From positions 62,001 to 126,000 of the forward strand of contig OX359190.1 in NCBI GenBank assembly GCA_947172415.1: DNA of 64,000 nucleotides, in the 5' to 3' direction. Shown piece by piece: positions 10,505 through 19,632 of this stretch (its first letter is position 1; the number at the start of each line of letters is the position of its first letter). The stretch is from Chondrosia reniformis (Eukaryota; Porifera; Demospongiae; Chondrillida; Chondrillidae). Position numbers and translations under genes: made by a program. The notes under the pieces were generated by a model that saw nothing but the letters and a program-made list of their open reading frames with translations, did not search any database and was not told the DNA's origin.

Positions 10505-10968
10505 GATGAACTTTCCCAACTCCGAAAAAAGAACACTCACACCAAAAAGTTGAGGAAGAGGTAAAAGTTTTACAAAAGGTACATACACTATATATATATA
10601 TACTGTTTTAGAAAAAAATTAATAGAATTCGTATATTTTGGTACATTTTAATTTAGAAGAAAAAGTTTGAAACTTATTTGGAGTATATATTAATTGCTGA
10701 TACTCAAATATATACCTCTTAGGTTCTAAAGAGAGGATCCAGGAACTGGATGTGGAAATCCAAAACAACATCAAGTTTTTCATCGGCTTTGCCACTGACT
10801 GCCTCTTTAAATCAAAAATGATGTTAAGGGAGTGTTTTGTTTTCCACAAATATAATGTCAGCATATGCATTATGTAGGCTAGAGAAAATGAAACCTCTTG
10901 TTACAAAGGTGGTGGAAGTTTTAAAGACGTTGGAGAAGGAGCAGAAACGGAGGGAGGAACTTGAAGAG
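10505..10968 (+). pseudogene. Partial coil exon and EKEQKRREELEE coil exon
   Basis: 10505-10578 is a partial LSQLRKKNTHTKK exon ending in LQK before gtacat, with a one-base loss after KK. 10878-10968 follows TATGTAG and reads LEKMKPLVTKVVEVLKTLEK then EQKRREELEE before a gtacca donor. The second exon is repeated at about 18233-18321. Confidence 0.4.
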
Positions 10969-11186
10969 GTACCAACCAACAAATGAGTGCCTTCATTGCT
11001 ATATATGAGGCACTTTTTCCTTCAATTAACTGAGGGCCTTTCAATTAGAATATGATAATTATAGGACAACTTAGGGACAAAGAAGACATTTAGAAGCAAC
11101 AGTCTTGATTAGTCACTTAAATGATTTATTAGAAACCAGGTCACATGAGAGGTTTTACAGTCAGCCGTGCTCTCTAACAGTGTTTG

Positions 11187-11393
11187 ATGCCAGTCTCACC
11201 AAGACATCACAGAAGTAAGCTTACAGTTCTACAGCGAGAGCTGACAGAATTGCAATTATTGAAAGACATGATAGATGACAGGGATTACTCAGAAACTGAA
11301 GTCTATATGTGCCTATTGACATTAATTGCCAAGAGCACGTACATAACCTGCCCTAAAATTAAATCCTTAGCAGACTTATATAGCTATACATGA
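11187..11393 (+). CDS. Small conserved ORF, copy A
   Basis: ATG-started frame of 68 codons: MPVSPRHHRSKLTVLQREL, TELQLLKDMIDDRDYSE and a CPKIKSLADLYSYT end. The same frame is open at 18536-18742 and 21956-22162 with few residue changes. The charged helical middle could be a coil. Could be an exon of the family rather than a gene of its own. No homologue recognised. Confidence 0.35.
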   Translation: MPVSPRHHRSKLTVLQRELTELQLLKDMIDDRDYSETEVYMCLLTLIAKSTYITCPKIKSLADLYSYT

Positions 11394-11469
11394 TTAAGTA
11401 TGATTAGCCCCTCCGTAAGGCCTCCTCTAATAATATAATATTTATACATATATTTATATCATACTATAG

Positions 11470-11850
11470 ACAAATCATTAAGAAAGAACTAGGCATTGGC
11501 AGTACCTCCACTTATGCAAAATGTACAAAAGTACCCCAGCAGTTAATTAAGAAGCACAGATTAAAACGGAAACCTGATTTCTTCAAACAGAAAAAAATTT
11601 GTATACTATTATTTAACAACTGTGGTCGACTATTCGAAACTATGGCGAAAGTGAATTCTCTGTTAGAATGGGCCAGGCACACCTCAGGGTACACCAACCT
11701 GCCACAAAGCTTGATAATGACCAGAAAAAAGAGGTCATTAAAAAGTTAAAACTGGTATTGACCAAATGGCCAAGAAAGGAAGAGAGATTCAATTTGAGGC
11801 AGACCATAGGAAGGCTGCATTAGACGAATCTCTGGAAGAAAATAAAAAAG
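11470..11850 (+). pseudogene. Basic exon and frameshifted coil exon, copy A
   Basis: After an ATACTATAG acceptor it reads QIIKKELGIGSTSTYAKC, KHRLKRKPDFFKQKK, NNCGRLFETMAKVNSLLEW and on to NLPQSL. The overlapping coil frame (LDNDQKKEVIKKLKL) has lost one base at about 11,757 (CTGGTATTG versus CTGGATATTG at 5.66 kb), which breaks it. The identical deletion occurs in the 19.1 and 22.5 kb copies, so it predates those duplications. Confidence 0.5.
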
Positions 11851-11875
11851 TAAGGAACCTCATTTCATGACAACT

Positions 11876-12199
11876 TCACCCTAACGTAGCATCTGGAACA
11901 TCCACAGTTGGTGTTGAAGGATCATTGACAGGAGTGGAAATAAATAGAGGGAAGTCTGAGGAGCCAGTTGGATCTGGAGTTGAAGGTCGATCCTCAGAGA
12001 CAGTTACCATGCCTGTGTAGAGAGTTGTTTCATCTTTACAGGCTTCCTTTATCTTGTCAAGTGGAGTTACCATGCTTCTAGCATTGCTGTCCACTTCACC
12101 TTCGTTTTCTTCAAGCTCGTCTTCAGACACACCCCAGTCACTGAAGGAATCATCATAAAATTGTCTCACAACAAAGGATAAATTCGTTTTCTCTGCCAT
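11876..12199 (-). CDS. Small acidic/Pro-rich ORF, copy A (minus strand)
   Basis: Minus-strand ORF starting MAEKTNLSFVVRQFYDDSFS, then an acidic stretch GVSEDELEENEGEVDSN and a Ser/Thr/Pro-rich tail ending VDVPDATLG. An in-frame upstream ATG extends it to 12253. The frame is preserved in the duplicate at 19225-19632, where the tail has two extra 14-residue units. Near-absence of frame-breaking change between copies supports coding, but the duplication may simply be recent. No homologue recognised. Confidence 0.4.
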   Translation of the reverse strand: MAEKTNLSFVVRQFYDDSFSDWGVSEDELEENEGEVDSNARSMVTPLDKIKEACKDETTLYTGMVTVSEDRPSTPDPTGSSDFPLFISTPVNDPSTPTVDVPDATLG

Positions 12200-12253
12200 T
12201 GCCTTACAGTTTAATTTTGTGCAGTTAACTTTTATGTTAAATGTGTGTTTCAA

Positions 12254-13742
12254 TCAATATGCATAAAGTTGTACAAGCACTTTGAGAAAAAATGACAATT
12301 CCTTCGGATTTCCTACAGTTAGAAAAGAACGATTTTTTAAGCTTATCATGAGAACAGTAGTTGAGTACTTTAATTTTACTAAAGCTTAAATTTGTCTTTA
12401 CTATAAAGCTTTAAAAATGCTTAAAGTTGTACGTAGGGTGAACTACATTCGATAAAGAATCTACATTAGCTGTAAACTTGAACGTTCCCGTTCAAAAAAT
12501 GCTTAACAATTTGAAACTTTTACCAAGTCAGTAATCGCTTTAGCTGTTAAACGACAAAATATCCTCAGGAATAGCGTAATAACTACTTTTCAACTTCGCG
12601 CCAGGAAAGTGGTCTTCAGGACATAACGGGTTTACGAAAAATCGATAAAAGGTTAATACTGAGGTGGTCGTTAAGCGAGGTTCCACTTTACTAGAAACAC
12701 AGTCAGTCTCCATATGTATGTACATATTCAATTACACTTTGGTTCCACTGGCCATTGACGCTTCCTATAGCCAGAAAAGCCAGAATATATTTAATACTCT
12801 CCTTTTTGAATAGTTGAAAGATACAATGAAGGAAACAAACTATTTTACCCCAATTACCATGTCAATAGCTGGCTGATGTAGCTAGATCTCTCTACCTGTC
12901 AGCACCTGTTGTCTTAAATTTCATTTGTGAAAGCTTCAAAGTTAGAAGATATATCCAAAGTATGTGCAATATTATAGATCGCCTAAGTATACCTAGATTT
13001 AAAAGTAAAAATTCCTGGATATTGATCAAACTTACTCAGACTGCTGCGGCGTCAAAAAGTTTAAGGTTTAATTAAAAATGAATTATATCAATAAAACTTC
13101 ATTATAATGTAGATTGGAGAAAAAGCTCACAAATTCTTTATCATTCGAAAAATTTGCCTCATTGAAGAGGAAAAAGGTACATACGATACATCCTGTCATG
13201 ATTGCCTGTTTTAGATTTTTGGCTGGCACGGTAAGCTTGGATGGACGGCATAAAAGGTACAAAACCTAACTGATATTCACAAACAGAAGACAAAAATATT
13301 TTGGAAGGTATGATTATTAAAATGGTATATTTAAGTAACCATCCTGTAGCTGGTAATATGCAGAGTATTCAAGGTTTTATTATATCAAATGCTATGGTCA
13401 TCATACGTACATGCATTATCCATGCAATCTCTGGCCTGTGGGATGGAGCCAATAAAGGTCTCATTAGCCATGGTGATCAACATCATGTCCGTTTCCTATT
13501 GAATTTTGGAAATTGACTTCTTAAAAGTGGCAGAGCATTTTTAAGGTGAGACAACGTCACATCCGCATGCGCTTACGTCATGAAATAAGGCCGATATGAA
13601 TAAAATTGCGCATGCGTACAAAGGCACCAAAAATGCGTAAGATTCGTACGTTCTTGTTTGGAGATATTTTAGAAAGAAAGGAATTGTTCAGGTTTGAGGG
13701 CATTTCATCCAATGGTGATTCAGAAGTAATTCGAAAGTAAAG
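12254..13742. other. Non-coding part of segmental duplication A
   Basis: Mostly AT-rich and shared with copy B. It contains a minus-strand open stretch (12540-12731) also open in copy B, and a plus-strand coil fragment at about 13112-13177 (LEKKLTNSLSFEKFASLKRK) after TGTAG. I cannot assign a gene. Confidence 0.35.
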
Positions 13743-13880
13743 GGGTGGGGCAGTACACAGAGGGGTGGGGCAGTACACAGAGGGGTGGGGCAGTTCACAG
13801 AGGGGCGGGGCAGTTCACAGAGGGGCGGGGCAGTTCACAGAGGGGCGGGGCAGTACACAGAGGGGTGGGGCAGTACACAT
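13743..13880 (+). repeat. 20-bp minisatellite (about 7 units)
   Basis: Units of GGGGCAGTACACAGAGGGGT with TTC/TAC and C/T variants. The same family forms arrays at 21.2, 27.4-29.2, 30.0, 31.1 and 41.0-41.5 kb, always in this orientation. A 20-base unit yields open reading in several frames without coding meaning. Confidence 0.9.
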
Positions 13881-13910
13881 ATGCCTCAACATCATTCAGA
13901 TCCCAGACAG

Positions 13911-14126
13911 CATGAAGCAAAATGTCACTATTTCAATTGCAATAAAGTTTACAACAGAAGGAATTGCCAGGCTTCACTAAAAAGGCATATAACCATGATT
14001 CATTCCGGAATCCAATGGAGAGCCTCAGAGAAAATTGATTGCCCAAATTGTAAACGCAAACTATCTAAATCAGGTTTTAATAGACACAAATGTGTAATAT
14101 TAGGTTTAATTAAAGAAATTATTTAA
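13911..14126 (+). CDS. Intact terminal zinc-finger exon (C-x4-C variant)
   Basis: After CCCAGACAG the frame reads HEAKCHYFNCNKVYNRR, NCQASLKRHITMIHSG, IDCPNCKRKLSKSGF and NRHKCVILGLIKEII, then TAA. Finger one has C-x4-C rather than the C-x2-C of other copies; finger two is C-x2-C-x11-H-x-C. The frame is unbroken to the family-typical GLIK end. Upstream lies the 20-bp array, so the preceding coding exons are missing or far away. Likely nucleic-acid or protein binding, inferred only from the ligand pattern. Confidence 0.55.
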   Translation, partial: HEAKCHYFNCNKVYNRRNCQASLKRHITMIHSGIQWRASEKIDCPNCKRKLSKSGFNRHKCVILGLIKEII

Positions 14127-14933
14127 TAAAATAACTGACTTAATAGTGTGGGCCATCCACATTGTGCCTCAATATCATTCAGATCCCAGCTCTATCATGA
14201 CACAATTGCTGTCGTTGATTCAATGTCAGGTTAGGTCTGACAATAAGATAAATAGGTTGGAGGTATAGTGCAAATCACCACACCAATTATTGTAGAATTT
14301 ATTTTTAATTTATTCAAAGAGGCACTTCTACACGCAGGAGTGTGACAATTGCTATGACATTCCTTTGCTAAAATCACTGCTATACTAAACCATCTAATAG
14401 GAAGTCTTGCTTCTGAGGATCGTGCCCAGCATAACCTTTAAGTTAGTAAATCGTTATGTTAGTAAAATGTTAGTGTTTGTAGCTTCCTATAATTTGGTGT
14501 GTATTTATTGCATCTCTTGGATCTTGATCATGAGCCGTAATATAGTGTCACTATAACTGGTAGCTAGTTGCTATTACACAATTAGTTGTTTAGAGGGTGA
14601 TTATGGGCCGACCTCCGAGAAGAGGACAACCTCTGAATAAAGGACAAGATGGTGGGTCCGCGCGTGTCCGTTATTCGGAGGTTTCACTGTATAACAGGAA
14701 ATGACAAAGGGAAATGGTGGTTTGGCATTAAGGCACCAGTGGATATCCTTGTGGACCTTGAGAAGAATTGGAATCATGATGAGTGGGTACTTCAGAGAAT
14801 ATGGGAGAAGTCTCAGTATTTTTTAGAATGGGGTCCTTTGTCGAGGAAATGCAAGTGAGGGAGATATCCAGAAGCAAGTGGGGGGAGGGTGGTGAGGGAG
14901 TAGTAGGGAGGAAGTAAAGCTAAAGATGATGTG
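14127..14933. other. Gap with dispersed repeat
   Basis: 14145-14400 recurs at 31226-31450 (CAACATCATTCAGATCCCAG, then CAATGTCAGGTTAGG). From about 14,590 there is a region reading MVGPRVSVIRRFHCITG and KWWFGIKAPVDILVDLEKNW, open for 69 codons and adjoining retrotransposon-like sequence; not recognised. Confidence 0.35.
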
Positions 14934-15340
14934 TTGGAACGTGTGTGGCTGGGGGAGAAGTGAGTTTGGAGGAGAGAAGGAGGAGTTTATATGAGGACAA
15001 AAGTAATTGACTTCTATGAGCCAGAGGTGATGGCAGTGGTGGAAACATGGCTGAAGGGAGAGGAGATAATTGATGCAGAAGGATACAAATGGGTTGGGTG
15101 TAATAGGAGACTTCTGCATAAGAGAGCAGTTCCTACTGTGCTGTGGGTCACTTGTGGAGAAGAGGAAGGAGTTGTTGCAAGCCATGGGGGACACAGTGGA
15201 AGGATTCCAAGAGATGGGAGAAAAGAAGAAATGTGCTCTAATACTAGATAGAGCCTGCAAGGAAGGAAGAGTGGGAAGAGCACTAGAGAAGATGTGGTAT
15301 CACAGATTCTACGAACATAGTACTGATGTCACTGACTAAA
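14934..15340 (+). mobile_element. Non-LTR retrotransposon fragment (endonuclease N-terminus, shuffled)
   Basis: Frames read WNVCGWGRS, VMAVVETWLKGEEI and GYKWVGCNRRLLHKRAV, matching the start of APE-type endonuclease domains of LINE-like elements. A change of frame and a second portion (CALILDRACKEGRVGRALEK) follow, so the fragment is internally deleted and non-functional. Confidence 0.55.
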
Positions 15341-15345
15341 TGGCG

Positions 15346-15920
15346 TTTTGTGGAAATAATAATAATAATAATAATATACTTGGCCTTAGCGAGACGAAAG
15401 GAAGGGGAAATGGCATGAAGGTAATTGATGGTGCTAGCTATGTGTACGCGGGGGTGAAGGAAGGCAGAGCCAGAGGTGGTGTGGGCATAGTAGTGGCTGA
15501 GCCATGGGTAGATTGCATCAACAGTTGGAGATGTGTAAATGAAAGGTGCGTATTGGTGAGGCTAAAGATCAAGGGAGAAGGAATAACCATAGTGCAAGTG
15601 TACGCACCATCGGGTGACAAGGATAATGACACAAAGGAAGAGCTCTATGCATGGCTGCAGGAAGTGATAGCTAGAACACAGGAGATAGAGTGGTGGTGAT
15701 GGGCGACTTTAATGCGAGAGTTGAAAACAATGTGGAGAGATGGAGTGATGTTATGGGGAAGCATGGGGAAGAAGTCAAGAATGACAGCGGGAGAAGGCTC
15801 CTGAGTTTCGGTGTAGAGAACGATCTAAGGATAATGAACACCTTTTTTGCACATAAGCATATACACAAGTTAACATGGAGATGCCCACGAAGAGGTTTGC
15901 AGTCCATAATAGTATGCTTC
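15346..15920 (+). mobile_element. Non-LTR retrotransposon endonuclease fragment
   Basis: Reads GLSETKGRGNGMKVIDGASY, ARGGVGIVVAEPW, ITIVQVYAPSGDKD, then in an overlapping frame VVMGDFNARVENN, SGRRLLSFGVENDLRIMNTF and IHKLTWRCPRRGLQS. This is the exonuclease-endonuclease-phosphatase fold of LINE-like retroelements (GDFNAR carries catalytic Asp/Asn). A frame change occurs at about 15,690. A 24-bp minisatellite replaces the sequence just before the expected final SIID-type motif. Confidence 0.75.
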
Positions 15921-16196
15921 CCCCACAGCCCCTACCCCTTCCACCCCCACAGCCCCTACCCCTTCCACCCCCACAGCCCCTACCCCTTCCACCCCCACAG
16001 CCCCTACCCCTTCCACCCCCACAGCCCCTACCCCTTCCACCCCCACAGCCCCTACCCCTTCCACCCCCACAGCCCCTACCCCTTCCACCCCCACAGCCCC
16101 TACCCCTTCCACCCCCACAGCCCCTACCCCTTCCACCCCCACAGCCCCTACCCCTTCCACCCCCACAGCCCCTACCCCTTCCACCCCTACAGCCCC
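15921..16196. repeat. 24-bp minisatellite (about 11 units)
   Basis: Unit contains CAGCCCCTACCCCTTCCACC and is read as PLPLPPPQ or, on the other strand, a Gly-rich repeat. It begins exactly where the endonuclease homology stops. Confidence 0.9.
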
Positions 16197-16347
16197 TTCC
16201 CACAGTCCCTTCCACCTCGCCTCCAACAGCCAACTCCACCTCCCCTCCCCAAGCCATTTCCACATCCACTCCGTCTAATCACATGCTTATTCAATGATGC
16301 ATAGCCACCTCTCACTCTTTCACATTCTTTTCCTACCCTCACTCCAG

Positions 16348-16548
16348 AATGAAGCTACATGTGAAAAATGTCAAAGAACATTTTATGGCCAACACTGTAA
16401 AGCCTCCTTAAAGAGACATTATACCATGAAACACAAACAATTCAAATGGCGCGATTTATCTAATCGGGTATGCCCAAACTGTGGCAGATCTTTTTACAAA
16501 TCTGGATTTGTTAGACATAAATGTTTTATTTATGGTTTAATTAAATGA
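16348..16548 (+). CDS. Intact terminal zinc-finger exon (best copy)
   Basis: After an ACCCTCACTCCAG acceptor the exon encodes 66 residues and a TGA. Finger one: CEKCQRTFYGQHCKASLKRH with a following YTMKH, i.e. C-x2-C-x15-H-x4-H, three residues longer in the loop than a classical C2H2 finger. Linker WRDLSNRV; finger two CPNCGRSFYKSGFVRHKC (C-x2-C-x11-H-x-C). It ends FIYGLIK. All eight putative ligands are present. It is not a standard C2H2 array; a BED-like or novel finger pair is possible. Confidence 0.65.
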   Translation, partial: NEATCEKCQRTFYGQHCKASLKRHYTMKHKQFKWRDLSNRVCPNCGRSFYKSGFVRHKCFIYGLIK

Positions 16549-16743
16549 TTTATATTTTTATTATCATTATTATTATTATTAAAGTGCCCATGCATGTACA
16601 TACATTAAGGTGTTGATAAATGCCAATCAGTTTTGGTTAACCCTTTCCGCGCTAACTTATTGCGTGGGCGGCACTATATCTTATGACTTACTTTTTTAAA
16701 GGCCACGTGATGTACGGAAGTGCTACGTGTAAGGTAAGGTTGT
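16549..16743. other. Short gap before array 4
   Basis: AT-rich with an ATTATTATT run; nothing else is recognised. Confidence 0.4.
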
Positions 16744-17148
16744 TGGAGGTGACACAAATTAGAGACCAGCAGGAGGGGACACAAAATAGAGACCAGCAGG
16801 AGGTGACACAAATTAGAGACCAGCAGGAGGTGACACAAATTAGAGACCAGCAGGAGGTGACACAAATTAGAGACCAGCAGGAGGTGACACAAATTAGAGA
16901 CCAGCAGGAGGTGACACAAAATAGAGACCAGCAGGAGGTGACACAAATTAGAGACCAGCAGGAGGTGACACAAATTAGAGACCAGCAGGAGGTGACACAA
17001 ATTAGAGACCAGCAGGAGGTGACACAAATTAGAGACCAGCAGGAGGTGACACAAATTAGAGACCAGCAGGAGGTGACACAAATTAGAGACCAGCAGGAGG
17101 TGACACAAATTAGAGACCAGCAGGAGGTGACACAAATTAGAGACCAGC
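16744..17148 (+). repeat. 27-bp coding minisatellite, array 4 (15 units)
   Basis: Uniform TQIRDQQEV units, unbroken in frame, but here downstream of a terminal zinc-finger exon and not bracketed by the acidic and coil exons. The reading frame runs on both sides (from 16683 to 17237). This placement suggests that the array can move or persist independently of the gene copies. Confidence 0.9.
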
Positions 17149-18008
17149 ACATCGTATCGTTAAACAAATTATATAGAATTGAAGCGCTATTCTTTCTTAA
17201 TATTTTGGCTACAACAGCGTCACGATTGCAGGCTTAAAGAAGAAGGTAAGCGGCTGTAAGTAATAGGTGCCAAATCGGCAAAAATGTTTTATTAGACAGT
17301 GGAAAATACGAAAATCGAATAATTGGTGACACCAATCTATAAAGGATAATGATATCTAACGATTGTATGTATACTCTTTTTAAATTTCCCTTTAGTTTTT
17401 GAATTATAATCGCAAACCTTAATCGGCCGCCTCTTATAAGCCTATTGCATAACTGCAAACGTTTAGCTTGAAAACTGGAGAAGTCGCTACATATTCTGGA
17501 ATACCTAATTAGTTGTGAATAAAGACACCATAGGCTGGGGTATTAGGAATAGAGTTAGGGTTAGGGTTATTAAAAAAGCAACACTAAACCTCCACAGAAG
17601 AAGCAAAACTACCATTTTAGTGTATACTATTGAGCAATTATTTAAATGCCAGTATACGTCATCAGAATATTAAGTCAATATTCTCAGGGAGGATCTTGCA
17701 AGTCAGATTATATTTAATTTTCTCTTTTTTGAATAGTTGAAAGACATCTTGAGGAACAGAACAAAAATTGGAAGATATTACAACTGGAATTGGATAAGGA
17801 AATGTTATAAGTCAGGGGGCACCAATGAAAAAGAAACATGCAACAAATTTTATCAAGAGGAGAATACAGCTTCAGCAATATTTACATTTTACAATTGAGG
17901 TAGGTAGGAGAGAAGTGTTAATTTGCATGTGCAAGTAAAAGGATATAACAATGTATTTACATATTTCCTCTTAGAGATTGGAGAGAAGTGTACAAAATAC
18001 AATTAATC
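17149..18008. other. AT-rich gap, no gene recognised
   Basis: Contains a short AGGGTTAGGGTTA (17546-17560), too short to be telomeric, and scraps shared with 12.8 and 26.1 kb (TTGAATAGTTGAAAGA; AGACACCATAGGCTGGGGTA). Confidence 0.4.
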
Positions 18009-18118
18009 TTCAAGTTGCAAAGAAGAAATTAGAGCTAATGGATCACTTTCGTCATCGAGCAGATGAGGCTGAAACCTTCAGAATAAAGTTCTATGAAATG
18101 GAACACGAAAAGAAAAGG
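18009..18118 (+). CDS. Intact coiled-coil exon (LQVAKKKLEL type)
   Basis: Reads LQVAKKKLELMDHFRHRADE then AETFRIKFYEMEHEKKR to a gtaggc donor. It is the unbroken version of exons that carry stops or frameshifts at about 1,015, 4,620, 8,770, 9,622 and 22,970. Highly charged helix, probably coiled coil. Confidence 0.5.
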
Positions 18119-18535
18119 TAGGCCCAGGTTTCTAAACTGTTATATTTACATTACCTGCTGTACGTACATGTATCAAGGTATAAAATCTTCCTCCTCATAT
18201 ATACTGAGAAAAAAATATATCCTGTAGATGTAGGCTAGAGAAAATGAAACCTCTTGTTACAAAGGTGGAAGTTTTAAAGACGTTGGAGAAGGAGCAGAAA
18301 TGGAGGGAGGAACTTGAAGAGGTACCAACCAACAAATGAGTGCCTTCATTGCTATGAGGCACTTTTTCCTTCAATTAACTGAGGGCCTTTCAATTAGAAT
18401 ATGATAATTATAGGACAACTTAGGGACAAAGAAGACATTTAGAAGCAACAGTCTTGATTAGTCTCTTAAATGATTTATTAGAAACCAGGTCACATGAGAG
18501 GTTTTACAGTCAGCCGTGCTCTCTAACAGTGTTTG

Positions 18536-18742
18536 ATGCCAGTCTCACCAAGACATCACAGAAGTAAGCTTACAGTTCTACAGCGAGAGCTGACAGAATT
18601 GCAATCATTGAAAGACATGATAGATGACAGGGATTACTCAGAAACCGAAGTCTATATGTGCCTATTGACATTAATTGCCAAGAGCACGTACATAACCTGC
18701 CCTAAAATTAAATTCTTAGCAGACTTATATAGCTATACATGA
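18536..18742 (+). CDS. Small conserved ORF, copy B
   Basis: 68-codon frame MPVSPRHHRSKLTVLQREL... as at 11187, with Leu to Ser (TELQSLKD) and Ser to Phe (KIKFLADL) changes. Function unknown. Confidence 0.35.
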   Translation: MPVSPRHHRSKLTVLQRELTELQSLKDMIDDRDYSETEVYMCLLTLIAKSTYITCPKIKFLADLYSYT

Positions 18743-18818
18743 TTAAGTATGATTAGCCCCTCCGTAAGGCCTCCTCTAATAATATAATATTTATACATAT
18801 ATTTATATCATACTATAG

Positions 18819-19199
18819 ACAAATCATTAAGAAAGAACTAGGCATTGGCAGTACCTCCACTTATGCAAAATGTACAAAAGTACCCCAGCAGTTAATTAAG
18901 AAGCACAGATTAAAACGGAAACCTGATTTCTTCAAACAGAAAAAAATTTGTATACTATTATTTAACAACTGTGGTCGACTATTCGAAACTATGGCGAAAG
19001 TGAATTCTCTGTTAGAATGGGCCAGGCACACCTCAGGGTACACCAACCTGCCACAAAGCTTGATAATGACCAGAAAAAAGAGGTCATTAAAAAGTTAAAA
19101 CTGGTATTGACCAAATGGCCAAGAAAGGAAGAGAGATTCAATTTGAGGCAGACCATAGGAAGGCTGCATTAGACGAATCTCTGGAAGAAAATAAAAAAG
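18819..19199 (+). pseudogene. Basic exon and frameshifted coil exon, copy B
   Basis: Same content as 11470-11850, including the shared one-base deletion in the coil frame. The basic exon frame (QIIKKELGIGSTSTYAKC to NLPQSL) is intact. Confidence 0.5.
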
Positions 19200-19224
19200 T
19201 AAGGAACCTCATTTCATGACAACT

Positions 19225-19632
19225 TCACCCTAACGTAGCATCTGGAACATCCACAGTTGGTGGTGAAGGATCTAACGTAGCATCTGGAACATCCACAGTT
19301 GGTGGTGAAGGATCTAACGTAGCATCTGGAACATCCACAGTTGGTGTTGAAGGATCATTGACAGGAGTGGAAATAAATAGAGGGAAGTCTGAGGAGCCAG
19401 TTGGATCTGGAGTTGAAGGTCTATCCTCAGAGACAGTTACCATGCCTGTGTAGAGAGTTGTTTCATCTTTACAGGCTTCCTGTATCTTGTCAAGTGGAGT
19501 TACCATGCTTCTAGCATTGCTGTCCACTTCACCTTCGTTTTCTTCAAGCTCGTCTTCAGACACACCCCAGTCACTGAAGGAATCATCATAAAATTGTCTC
19601 ACAACAAAGGATAAATTCGTTTTCTCTGCCAT
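19225..19632 (-). CDS. Small acidic/Pro-rich ORF, copy B with 42-bp repeat expansion
   Basis: MAEKTNLSFVVRQFYDDSFS start as in copy A; Lys to Gln at DKIQEACKDE. The C-terminal 14-residue unit DPSPPTVDVPDATL is present three times (one in copy A). The frame is kept because the unit is 42 bases. An in-frame ATG at 19686 could give a longer N-terminus. Function unknown. Confidence 0.4.
   Translation of the reverse strand: MAEKTNLSFVVRQFYDDSFSDWGVSEDELEENEGEVDSNARSMVTPLDKIQEACKDETTLYTGMVTVSEDRPSTPDPTGSSDFPLFISTPVNDPSTPTVDVPDATLDPSPPTVDVPDATLDPSPPTVDVPDATLG

Larger units (their letters stand above)
10878..13720 (+). repeat. Segmental duplication, copy A
   Basis: This block matches about 18226-21160 almost base for base: offset 7,349 to about 12,000, then 7,433 after a length change of 84 bases (two extra 42-base units in copy B). 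A third, shorter copy (about 21730-22640) matches the 10.96-11.87 kb part. Confidence 0.9.

Noticed and set aside
15775-16304. Gly-rich and Pro-rich open frames over the 24-bp array
   Set aside because: Unit length is a multiple of three, so all frames stay open; no flanking coding signal except the truncated endonuclease.
464-17148. CRISPR-like regular repeats
   Set aside because: Repeats are contiguous without unique spacers, and the surroundings are eukaryotic genes with introns.
17546-17565. TTAGGG-like sequence (AGGGTTAGGGTTA)
   Set aside because: Only about two units; not a telomere or a convincing interstitial telomeric block.
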